Below, in pieces: positions 8,564 through 16,359 of a stretch of DNA of 64,000 nucleotides (positions are counted from its first letter, which is position 1; each line of letters begins with the position of its first letter). Under the pieces are notes generated by a model, which worked only from the letters and a program-made list of their open reading frames with translations, searched no databases and was not told where the DNA came from. The stretch covers positions 1,322,830-1,386,829 of the forward strand of contig CADCCZ010000001.1 of NCBI GenBank assembly GCA_902800045.1, read 5' to 3'. This stretch comes from an uncultured Bacteroidia bacterium (GTDB lineage Bacteria > Bacteroidota > Bacteroidia > Bacteroidales > ML635J-15). The position numbers and the translations under genes were made by a program.

Positions 8564-9256
8564 TTACCCTTTAAATCCGGAAGGCAAACTATTCCTAATG
8601 ATTTCCGCATCATACTTCGCTTCCTTCATCAATATTGCACATTCAAAGAAACTTTCATATTTCCTTCTAATAGCACTTATCCTTCTGCTTATTTCTGGAA
8701 AATCCTTAGAAAATCTTGTAAACGAACAAAACTCATTTTCAACCAGATATGCCACAAGCGTTATATATTCCTCATCAGACAACCTGACATTTTCCTTATA
8801 AACGATTTCAACCTTACCATCATCATTGACAATACAGACATCAAACCTATAGCAGTAAATATAATTGTCCAGATTTATTTTTTCATAGACCCAATCATCT
8901 TCATTAAAAAAGGGAACGGAACAATATTGACCGAAATCATCGAACCAAATAGAATCGGCAACATATTCATCCACCTTTATATTTTCTGCCACTTCTCTTC
9001 GCCAAGCATAATCTCTTTCTTCCTTGGTTTTTAGTTTATGATTATTGCCTATCCTTTCGCGTATAGCGAGCAACTCTGCCAATGTTTTTTCCGACAATGT
9101 CCAATAATTTATCGACGTTAAATCCTCTGGACGATAACGAATATCGCAATAATAGAACTTTTCGCGCTCCTTTGTAGCAAGATATTTCCTTGTCGCATCG
9201 AGAATCAAATTGTGGCGATCATTTAAAAATTCATTACTATTATTTCCCTTACTCAT
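8564..9256 (-). CDS. Hypothetical protein, tandem paralogue B (about 230 aa)
   Basis: Paralogue of the protein at 7557-8342, with the same blocks in the same order: EKFYYCDIRY, LDNYIYCYRFDVCIVNDDGK, RLSDEEYITLVAYLVE and CSFTRFSKDFPEI. I chose the ATG at 9256 because a GGAG site lies at a normal distance, rather than the ATG at 9277, which sits inside the leader repeat. No membrane segment, no known motif. Function unknown; conservation of aromatic and acidic positions between the two copies suggests both are functional. Confidence 0.65.
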   Translation of the reverse strand: MSKGNNSNEFLNDRHNLILDATRKYLATKEREKFYYCDIRYRPEDLTSINYWTLSEKTLAELLAIRERIGNNHKLKTKEERDYAWRREVAENIKVDEYVADSIWFDDFGQYCSVPFFNEDDWVYEKINLDNYIYCYRFDVCIVNDDGKVEIVYKENVRLSDEEYITLVAYLVENEFCSFTRFSKDFPEISRRISAIRRKYESFFECAILMKEAKYDAEIIRNSLPSGFKG

Positions 9257-9354
9257 AAATATGTCTCCTTCGGGCATTTTCGTTTCACAAAACTGCGACC
9301 TGCAGGCACATGCACCGCCCGAATGCCTGTGCCGCAGATGCAGCCTAACTTCAT
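9253..9354 (-). repeat. Leader repeat, copy 2 of 3
   Basis: Same element as 8346-8441, with the core GGCACAGGCATTCGGGCGGT intact and TGCCCGAAGGAGAC leading into the ATG at 9256. Here the short frame through the element ends in TGA overlapping that ATG (ATGA). Of about eight base changes relative to copy 1 across the aligned part, only one is synonymous in the short frame. The stretch before the element (a T-rich run then TTCATTCTTTC on the + strand) is also shared with copy 1. Confidence 0.7.
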
Positions 9355-9380
9355 TTTTTCATTCTTTCTGGGTATTATTC

Positions 9381-9959
9381 TTAGTCGTCCATATACTGGT
9401 CACAAATACATTCGAGCAGAAGGTCGTGCCATTCGTCATCGCCCATAGTCTCTTTCATCGACTGCGGGATAAAACTGTGGTCGCTAACCTTTACATAGCC
9501 TTTCACGCCGTTAAGTGTAAAAATTGTAGCATACTCCGGATTATCAATCTCGATATTATCGTAGATAGGTTCGAGCAATTCTCCTGTTTCAATTTGCCAA
9601 AGTCCCCAGTATGCACCACTTCTGAAATAAATGGTCTGACCTGTCTCACTATACGCATCAAGGTTGCACGGAGTGATTTCCTTGCCATTGTTTGCCATAA
9701 TGCCAAACTGCTTGCTTCCGTCCTTCCGATACAATAAGCAAGTGCCAACAAATTCCTTTACAAGAGCAATATCGTCGTAAACGAACTCGGTAAGTTCTGT
9801 TTCCTTGCCATCGGAAGAGACCAAGCCCTTCTTACCATCACGGACACAAATGTTTGGAAAATTCCTCAAAAAATCTGCCGGCACATTAGGGCACTTAAAA
9901 TCTTTTTTTCCGTACTTAGCTTCAAAAACCTCGTCAAAAGTCTGTTTAAATTCTTTCAT
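9381..9959 (-). CDS. WG-repeat protein (192 aa)
   Basis: Contains several degenerate WG/KWG blocks of the form DGKKGLVSSDGKE, DGSKQFGIMANNGKE, GAYWGLWQIETGELLEPIYD and NGVKGYVKVSD. There is no signal peptide, so it is probably cytoplasmic. It is clearly paralogous to the 203-residue protein at 23906-24517: both end in MxEtMgDDEW-like sequences after the same order of blocks. Start ATG at 9959. WG-repeat proteins have no settled molecular function; a binding or inhibitor role is possible but is inference. Confidence 0.72.
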   Translation of the reverse strand: MKEFKQTFDEVFEAKYGKKDFKCPNVPADFLRNFPNICVRDGKKGLVSSDGKETELTEFVYDDIALVKEFVGTCLLYRKDGSKQFGIMANNGKEITPCNLDAYSETGQTIYFRSGAYWGLWQIETGELLEPIYDNIEIDNPEYATIFTLNGVKGYVKVSDHSFIPQSMKETMGDDEWHDLLLECICDQYMDD

Positions 9960-9991
9960 AATATTTAAATTTTGAATTAATACTCTATTAT

Positions 9992-10414
9992 TTATTCACT
10001 TATCTCTTTGCTGTCATCATTATGTTTCTCCGGATTCTGCTGCATAAATTCTTCCCAGCGATTGATGGCCTGGGGCGAAGCTGACCAGTTGTCCGTCTTC
10101 TGAAACCTTATAAAGTCGTTGCTTGTCGGTGGAAGCATCGTCCATCTGGCGGCTTCGAGTATGCGTATCGGCTCTTCCTTGCTGTCGAACACTTGGTCGG
10201 CGCGACACACAACCTTCCAATATATCGGGGTAAGGTATTCGATGTCCGGCTCGATAATCCAGCCATCGGCGGTTTTGCGCACTTCGCAGGTATAAGTCCT
10301 CACACTCTGCACATTGGCAAGGCTACAGCATCCGCCAGTCGAGATTTCACCTTGCGCAACAAGCAGCACAATCGCCACAAACACCAAATTCGCTAAAACA
10401 ATTAGTTTTCTCAT
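9992..10414 (-). CDS. Small secreted or membrane-anchored protein (about 140 aa)
   Basis: I place the start at the ATG at 10414, which follows a strong GGAGGAA site, not at 10447. The N-terminus is then MRKLIVLANLVFVAIVLLVAQGE, a signal peptide or single anchor, followed by a GGCCSLANV segment and a soluble domain with several tryptophans (WIIEPDIEYLTPIYW, WTMLPPTSNDF). The tail is acidic and low in complexity. I do not recognise the family. Leader repeat copy 3 immediately precedes it. Confidence 0.6.
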   Translation of the reverse strand: MRKLIVLANLVFVAIVLLVAQGEISTGGCCSLANVQSVRTYTCEVRKTADGWIIEPDIEYLTPIYWKVVCRADQVFDSKEEPIRILEAARWTMLPPTSNDFIRFQKTDNWSASPQAINRWEEFMQQNPEKHNDDSKEISE

Positions 10415-10500
10415 AATGATTCCTCCATGGGCGTTTTTATTATACATAGCCGCAACCCACCAGCCTCAAGCACCGCCCTAATGCCTGCGCCGCAGGTACG
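10415..10500 (-). repeat. Leader repeat, copy 3 of 3 (divergent)
   Basis: On the minus strand the element keeps CCTGCGGCGCAGGCAT, GGGCGGTGCTTG and the terminal ACGCCCATGGAGGAATC, which contains the Shine-Dalgarno sequence of the next gene. GGGCG and CGCCC keep the inverted pair although the flanks have drifted. It lacks the in-frame ATG of copies 1 and 2, again arguing that the element is not a conserved peptide gene. Confidence 0.55.
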
Positions 10501-11017
10501 ACAAAATTTTTCAAAAATGTAAACAGTAATATAAATTTCTAATACACAAAAACTCCGTCATAGTTATACCAAAATATGTTGGCTCTTGTCTAAACTATTT
10601 CTTGTTTAAATCGACAAATATTCCGCTCGAGCCGCGGAGGCTTTTACTTGTTATTCGCCCCTACAATTTATTTTCAGCGGTGCTCATGATTGTCTTCGAC
10701 AATTGTCACCAAAAACAGTAAACAAAAAAAGTGTGTCCGCTGTGTCTGCTTCGCTAAAAATCGGCTGCACTACGCTAAAAGTCATTAACTTGTCTCCATT
10801 TCATTTCGCCTTCAAACAGAATGACTTTTTACGCTTCGTTCCTCCGATTTTCTTAACGCTCTCCAGCCAAGGCGGCAATCAAGGTATCGCAAGCGATGGT
10901 TTAAATGGTCCAGAAATCCGTCTTCGCAGAAATTAGCGACCGCCAAAGGCTCATAATTTCAACAAGGGTAAAAATAGTTTTTTGTCATATTAGAGTCAAG
11001 ACAAAGGCTAGATTACA
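10501..11017. other. Gap without a convincing gene
   Basis: About 520 bases between the leader repeat and the stop of the 122-residue protein. The open frames here are short and have neither a plausible start context nor a familiar composition. The stretch contains a short direct repeat (cgctaaaaatc and cgctaaaagtc near 10752-10782) and several small GC-rich patches, as would be expected of decayed or non-coding sequence. I see no RNA gene in it. Confidence 0.5.
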
Positions 11018-11386
11018 CTAAAACCTCTCGTTGGTAATGCTGTCCCAAACCAGTGCGACATCTGCATTCGTAAACAGATCCCTGTCGTGACCGCAGTATG
11101 TGTCAATTGCCCTGAACACAGTCGCCTTCGATGGCCTTTCCTCGCACCAGATTACGCCAACTACGAACGAATACATATCGAACGGCTTCTTACCGAATTT
11201 CTCCTGCATACGTTTGCAACCCCTGATGATGTCCATTACACGCTCTTCATATCCATTCGGCCTTTTTGCTAGAATAGCCTTGAAGAGTTTGTTCACATCA
11301 TCGTTTTGCGTAAGTTCTAATTTCACAGGCTCCACAGGCTGTGCCGTGTCTTTTACATTTGGTTCTTCAATCTTAATTATTCTCAT
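11018..11386 (-). CDS. Hypothetical protein (122 aa)
   Basis: A soluble protein with a proline- and valine-rich N-terminal stretch followed by a helical domain with LFKAILAKRP, VMDIIRGCKRMQEKFGKKP and ATVFRAIDTYCGHD. It has no membrane segment or recognised motif. It is the last gene before the restriction-modification island and has its own leader of low-complexity sequence. Function unknown. Confidence 0.6.
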   Translation of the reverse strand: MRIIKIEEPNVKDTAQPVEPVKLELTQNDDVNKLFKAILAKRPNGYEERVMDIIRGCKRMQEKFGKKPFDMYSFVVGVIWCEERPSKATVFRAIDTYCGHDRDLFTNADVALVWDSITNERF

Positions 11387-11429
11387 CTCAATTCATTTTT
11401 AGAGTTTGACATTCTATATTTAATAGGTA

Positions 11430-11681
11430 TATAAGTCCCAGGAAGCTGAGACGTCCACTTTGGGGAGAGGAAGTTTGATTTTTTTTAATTCAAAACCAAT
11501 TTCCAACAACCTATATAACCCCATCGAAGCTAAAACGTTCGTAATTGGGCAGTCAGTTTCATTTTTTTGAAAAAAAATTTTTACAACTAAACCCCTAACA
11601 ATCAGCATACTACTCTCAAAAATCAACTTTTTTTGATTTTTTTATAAGTTCTCGGAAGCTGGAAAGCCAAAAATTTGGGTG
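11430..11681. repeat. Three degenerate copies of a roughly 38-bp repeat
   Basis: Copies start at 11430, 11514 and 11643. Each has TATAA, seven bases, GAAGCT, four to six purine-rich bases, and TTGGG another eight to ten bases on, followed by a T- or A-rich run. The middle parts are GGAAGCTGAGACG, CGAAGCTAAAACG and GGAAGCTGGAAAG. Conserved spacing with drifted sequence suggests an old repeat or a family of related structured elements. No gene is apparent here. Confidence 0.45.
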
Positions 11682-11693
11682 AAATTTTTGGAA

Positions 11694-11725
11694 AAAAAGT
11701 CAGCCCGATGGAGAGCTGACTTTTT
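11694..11725. terminator. Bidirectional terminator after the restriction operon
   Basis: AAAAAGTCAGC at 11694-11704 pairs exactly with GCTGACTTTTT at 11715-11725 around a 10-base loop. On the minus strand the stem is followed by a run of T, so it fits as the rho-independent terminator for hsdR, which ends at 11810. Confidence 0.75.
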
Positions 11726-11809
11726 AGTGTAGGTGACAAATTTACGCTCAAACCTCTATTTATCCATTACGACAACCCAACGACCATCTTTTCTGCCACC
11801 TTCATCCTT

Positions 11810-14800
11810 TTATTCCATAGTTATTGTTGGATCGGCAGCAGCAGAAACACTTCCATCCTCTGGTATATCATATAAGGATACAACTGGCGCATCTACTTTT
11901 TCGTTGCTAGAATTCTCGTGTTCCTTGAAATTCTCCACCTGCCCCATTACTTCTCTGAATACTTGTGGAGTGTATTGTGGCGGATAACCATTCTTTATAA
12001 GACATATTTTGATATCAAGTTTTAGTTGGTCTCTAACATTCGTATTGTTTAGCCAGTCTGCAAATGATGATTTTGCATCTATGATTTCACGAATCTTGCG
12101 AGCAAGGCTCATACATTTTTTGTTAATCACAACGCCATCTACAGTCTCATCATCACCATATTCAAAGCCGTAACTATCTCTCAGATGTATTAGAATGTCA
12201 TAAAATGCCTTCTCCTCAAAAGTAAGTCCTAATTTGCGGAAACTTTCACGGTCAGCTTGCATATCATTTAGAATATCAAGAGCCCTAGCTGTTGCTGTCT
12301 GAATAATGCTTTCTGCTGTATCTTCTTGTGCATCCCAAGCTTCTTGTTCCGACAGAAACTTTCGCCGTTCGTGATACGTTTTTATTGTATCTTCTAACAT
12401 TTCCTGGAACTTTTTAGCAGCCAATTGATTTGTCCTGCCATATTGTGTAATACGCTTGCGAATAAGCTTGATAAGCATTTCAAGCTTTGTTGCCGGCATC
12501 TTTATTCCTTCAAGGCGTTCTATAAATTCAGGACCGAAAATATCCATTTCCTCACCATCCTCAAGAATACTTTCAACATTGTTGTATTTTAGAGCCGCTT
12601 CAACCATCCCAGCAACAACCCTGTTCATCGTATCGGTGTCGGGGGCATCGGTTCCGCTCATCTTATATACCATTCCGGCAATTGCCATGAAACACTGTGC
12701 CAAAGCAGACTCATCATCACCTAATTCGCCAGAAGGCTGACAGATGTCGTATGCTTTTCTCATCCTCTTCACCACTTGCAGGAAGTATGTCTTGAAAGAG
12801 ACTTTATTAGTTTTTTTACCATCACTACTTACCGAATTTAAACTATCGGTTGATGAGAAAACATATTCTGCAGCTTTTGCCAGAAGCGTATATCTTGCTG
12901 CAGAGTCGGTTTCGGGATTAAGGAATGGAGCAAGGTCGTAACCATCAAAAAGGTTCTTGAGTATTTCAAGATGCTCACGGAACAACTTTGTAGCTTGCTC
13001 AATATCGTCAGGATTTGGTGCAACCGAGCCTTCGCCTCCATATAATTTCATAGCCTCTAACATTTGGTCGCGAATACCTATGTAGTCGATTATCAAGCCG
13101 AATTCCTTTCCCGGATATTTACGGTTCACACGACTGATAGTTTGAATCAAAGAGTGCTTTTGCAACGGTTTGTCGTTGTACATATATGTAAGGCATTCTA
13201 CATCAAAACCAGTAATCCACATGTCAACCACAATCACAATCCTCAAGTTGGACTTTACATTCTTGAATGCAGCATCCAAATCGTCAGACCTACTGTCGTT
13301 TTTTACGCCTCCAAGATAATTGTACATATTAGGTTCATCGTTGCTGCCCACACTTGCTACCATAGCTATCGTAGGCATCTTCTTAAGTCCGTTGAGCTCC
13401 TCGGGCGTAGCTATAATTCCATCGGGAGTCTTTTTTTCTTCAAACCATTCTGGATATTTATCCTTGAACTTCATAAGCAAATCGTATGCAATCTTTCTAT
13501 TGGAGCATACTACCATTGCCTTCTGAACCCTATCTGGCTCGTTGGCTGTTGCTGCTACATAGTGATCGTGAATATCTATCGCCAGTTTTTGAAGTCTATC
13601 TGGTTCTCCAAGAATCATTTCAAGAGAACTCATAGCCTTCTTGCTCTTGACAATATCTTCTTGTTCCGAGCCTTCATCGGCGCATTTTGCATAGTAGTCT
13701 TCAATTTCGGTTGCCTTTTTCATGTCGAGAAGCACTTTGGCAATACGCGGATGGTACTTGATTGGTACGGTAATACCATCGGCAACCGACTGATCCATGG
13801 TGTACCTGTCTATTTCGTCGCCGAAGGTCTGATAGGTTTCTGCAATCGGTGTGCCTGTGAAGCCTACAAATGTAGCATTAGGCAGAGCCTCTCGAAGAAC
13901 TTTGGCGTATGGCTTCGAAACCATTGCTTTCATATTTTCGTCGGCATCCTCGCTGAACTTTATACGCCGCGAGCCTTCTATCTGGGTGCGGTGAGCCTCG
14001 TCGCTGAAACAAATTATATTTGACCGTTTGTTGATAAGACCTACTGGGTCGTCTTTCCTGTCGCAGAATTTCTGAATGGTACAGATATAAAAGCCACCAC
14101 TTTCACGAAGTTTTAATTCGTCGCGGAGTTCTTTTCGGGTAGCAACAACCTTTACTTCGCCAATGCCAAGGAACTCGGTACTTTTGGTAAACAATTTTGC
14201 GCCCTGTTTCTGTAGATCATCACGGTCAACAATCATAAGAATAGTCGGCGAGCCTATTTCCTCGGAACACCTCATCGACAACTGACGGGCCAGGAATGCC
14301 ATAGTATAGGTTTTTCCGCAACCTGTAGCGCCAAAATATGTACCGCCCTTACCACTCTGTTCTTTTACCGACTTTATAATGCTAGCCCTTAGCAGGCGTG
14401 CAGCAAAGAACTGCGGATAACGGCAAACTATTTCAACTTCATCACTATCGAAATTCCTATCTCGGAAATATATGTAGTCCCTGAAAATTTCCAAGAATCT
14501 TTCAGGACTATATACGCCCTTTACCATTGTCTGCAACTCGTCGAAAGGAGAAGTTGACACCCTGTCGCCATCGTTTACACGCCTCCATGCATAGAAATGC
14601 TCGTAGGGTGTTCGGACTGTTCCCAATCGTGTCTTAACGCCATCGCTTATACAAGCCAGCGGACAATAATGCAACAACCCGGGGATATCCCTCCAGTAGC
14701 GGATATTTATTTGCTCCCACGCATCATATATAGTTGCATTGGCATCGGCAGGATTTTTCAGTTCGATTACACAAACAGGCATACCGTTTACATAGAGCAA

Positions 14801-15226
14801 AACATCCGGACGCCTATTCTTTGTCTCGCCATTGTTCACATATTCTACAGTAAACTGGTTTACTACCCTAAATATATTATTGTCTGCATTTTCAAAGTCG
14901 ATAAGCGGAACTTGATTCTGCCCATACTGAACACCATTTACCATCCATCCGTAAACCAAATGGAGCGTAGAGAAGTCTGATACGCTTCCGACAAGCCTAA
15001 CCTTATCTGCCACTTCCTGTATTTCATCGGGTTTCAAATTAGGATTGGTATCCGACAGAAACTTGATAAGGTCGTCCATATATAGGACTTCCTTGTTGCT
15101 TGTTCTTGGGATTGAATCTCCATACAAGTACTGCCATCCTTCTTTTACAAGAATCGAAATCAATGCATCTTCGAAGTCGCTTTCTACGAAGCGTCCGTTT
15201 ATATTCTGAAAGCGGTTTTTTGCCAT
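11810..15226 (-). CDS. hsdR: Type I restriction enzyme, R subunit
   Basis: A 1138-residue motor and nuclease subunit of a type I restriction-modification enzyme; it translocates DNA and cuts when the HsdMS complex meets an unmodified site. The PD-(D/E)XK nuclease is at about residues 130-160 (RPDVLLYVNG...CVIELKNP). The SF2 helicase follows, with Walker A GATGCGKT near residue 300, DEAH near 409 and FVGFTGTP after it. A C-terminal helical region of about 350 residues, normally used to dock on HsdMS, is present. I chose ATG 15226 (MAKNRFQN), eight bases after the hsdS stop, over an upstream ATG at 15334 that lies inside hsdS. Full length for the family, no damage seen. Confidence 0.95.
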   Translation of the reverse strand: MAKNRFQNINGRFVESDFEDALISILVKEGWQYLYGDSIPRTSNKEVLYMDDLIKFLSDTNPNLKPDEIQEVADKVRLVGSVSDFSTLHLVYGWMVNGVQYGQNQVPLIDFENADNNIFRVVNQFTVEYVNNGETKNRRPDVLLYVNGMPVCVIELKNPADANATIYDAWEQINIRYWRDIPGLLHYCPLACISDGVKTRLGTVRTPYEHFYAWRRVNDGDRVSTSPFDELQTMVKGVYSPERFLEIFRDYIYFRDRNFDSDEVEIVCRYPQFFAARLLRASIIKSVKEQSGKGGTYFGATGCGKTYTMAFLARQLSMRCSEEIGSPTILMIVDRDDLQKQGAKLFTKSTEFLGIGEVKVVATRKELRDELKLRESGGFYICTIQKFCDRKDDPVGLINKRSNIICFSDEAHRTQIEGSRRIKFSEDADENMKAMVSKPYAKVLREALPNATFVGFTGTPIAETYQTFGDEIDRYTMDQSVADGITVPIKYHPRIAKVLLDMKKATEIEDYYAKCADEGSEQEDIVKSKKAMSSLEMILGEPDRLQKLAIDIHDHYVAATANEPDRVQKAMVVCSNRKIAYDLLMKFKDKYPEWFEEKKTPDGIIATPEELNGLKKMPTIAMVASVGSNDEPNMYNYLGGVKNDSRSDDLDAAFKNVKSNLRIVIVVDMWITGFDVECLTYMYNDKPLQKHSLIQTISRVNRKYPGKEFGLIIDYIGIRDQMLEAMKLYGGEGSVAPNPDDIEQATKLFREHLEILKNLFDGYDLAPFLNPETDSAARYTLLAKAAEYVFSSTDSLNSVSSDGKKTNKVSFKTYFLQVVKRMRKAYDICQPSGELGDDESALAQCFMAIAGMVYKMSGTDAPDTDTMNRVVAGMVEAALKYNNVESILEDGEEMDIFGPEFIERLEGIKMPATKLEMLIKLIRKRITQYGRTNQLAAKKFQEMLEDTIKTYHERRKFLSEQEAWDAQEDTAESIIQTATARALDILNDMQADRESFRKLGLTFEEKAFYDILIHLRDSYGFEYGDDETVDGVVINKKCMSLARKIREIIDAKSSFADWLNNTNVRDQLKLDIKICLIKNGYPPQYTPQVFREVMGQVENFKEHENSSNEKVDAPVVSLYDIPEDGSVSAAADPTITME

Positions 15227-15234
15227 ATTACTTA

Positions 15235-16359
15235 TTATTTTTCGGTTTGTAACGACCCCCTTATCAACACAGGACATATATTTTTGAGCTGTTCTTTGAG
15301 CGCTTCTGCTATGCGTTGGCGCTCGATATAACACTTATGGATGTTGACTATCTCACGTTGAACAGAAATGTCTGGGATTGGGATTTCCACATCATTCATA
15401 TCATCCATCGTGAACACCTCTCTTGCACTGCCCCATGAATTAAATCGCACATATCTATCAAATTCGGGTCTTATAAAGAACATAAAAAGATATTCTGGCA
15501 GAAGCCTTGTTTCATCTTTCGAATGAAAGACACCATAAATTGAAGATACAATATGCGCACCTTCATCACATAGTGCAATTGCAAATTTATCACCCATCCT
15601 AGCTGTATTAACATTAAAGACAAACTCCCCTTTTCTAACAACTTTATAATTTCCCAAAGGAACGCCTGACATGTCAGCCTTTGTTTCTATGAAATCTTTT
15701 TGAATACTTACTCCAACAACGTCATTAAGTCCAAATATTAGATTGCCATTTCTCTCATCAATTTCTTCTATATATTCTTCAATTCTTTTTGAAGACATTT
15801 TTCTCTTCAAATCCTCTATATACCCATCACAAACAAGTTTCAATTCTTCCACTTTGCTTTGATAGGCAGAAAGATTGCTTTGGAGAGCCAAATAAACATC
15901 AACGTATTTACGCTGAATGTCAATCGATGGGAGGGTGATGTCTATGTCACAGAAATCTTCCCATGGTAAACCTTGTCTAATGGATGAGTCTGTATGAAAA
16001 GCAAAAAGGCGATCTTTTTCGGATGATTTCAGAAGAATAAAAAAATATTCCTTCAGTACCAATTTTTCGTCTTTCAACTTAAAAATCGTATAAGCGGGAC
16101 TTACATATTTGTCTTTATCACTATGGTTTATAGCAACGGGCAACGCATAGTCTCTGCCAACGTGCATCAAATTGCATGCAAAATAGTTGGGAGGAACTAT
16201 TTTGTAATTGCTTGTATCTTCGCCAACTTGCTTTGCAGGTTCAAAAAACTCCTTGTCGATATTTATTCCAGAGACTTGCTCAGGAATAAGATCTGAGATG
16301 CCACAGCGTTGACTATATGGCTCTACAAATTCGCCAATTTTATACTTCTTCATCGTCAT
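15235..16359 (-). CDS. hsdS: Type I restriction enzyme, specificity subunit
   Basis: About 374 residues with the two-half architecture of HsdS: a first target-recognition domain ending in DIQRKYVDVYLALQSNLSAYQSKVEELKLVCDG-type coiled coil, and a second ending in IPIPDISVQREIVNIHKCYIERQRIAEALKEQLK. Each half is expected to read one part of a bipartite DNA site. The start is ATG 16359 or 16353 and overlaps the end of the DUF1016 gene by up to 20 bases, consistent with translational coupling. The target sequence cannot be read from the protein. I looked for inverted repeats or a second hsdS fragment that would allow shuffling and saw none here. Confidence 0.92.
   Translation of the reverse strand: MTMKKYKIGEFVEPYSQRCGISDLIPEQVSGINIDKEFFEPAKQVGEDTSNYKIVPPNYFACNLMHVGRDYALPVAINHSDKDKYVSPAYTIFKLKDEKLVLKEYFFILLKSSEKDRLFAFHTDSSIRQGLPWEDFCDIDITLPSIDIQRKYVDVYLALQSNLSAYQSKVEELKLVCDGYIEDLKRKMSSKRIEEYIEEIDERNGNLIFGLNDVVGVSIQKDFIETKADMSGVPLGNYKVVRKGEFVFNVNTARMGDKFAIALCDEGAHIVSSIYGVFHSKDETRLLPEYLFMFFIRPEFDRYVRFNSWGSAREVFTMDDMNDVEIPIPDISVQREIVNIHKCYIERQRIAEALKEQLKNICPVLIRGSLQTEK

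Noticed and set aside
8342..10505. Integron attC-like sites (GCCTAAC and GTTTAAC cores near each leader repeat)
   Set aside because: The two cores lie in the same orientation and do not pair, there is no integrase, and the internal stems do not follow attC geometry.
10703..10936. 77-codon frame on the plus strand in the gap before the restriction island
   Set aside because: It opposes the direction of all neighbours, has no ribosome site, and its composition is not protein-like.
11420..11626. 68-codon frame on the minus strand below hsdR
   Set aside because: It runs through two of the degenerate repeats and low-complexity T-runs, with no start site or recognisable sequence.
15235..16359. 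Phase-variable hsdS through inverted repeats
   Set aside because: I found one hsdS only, no silent partner fragment and no recombinase near it.
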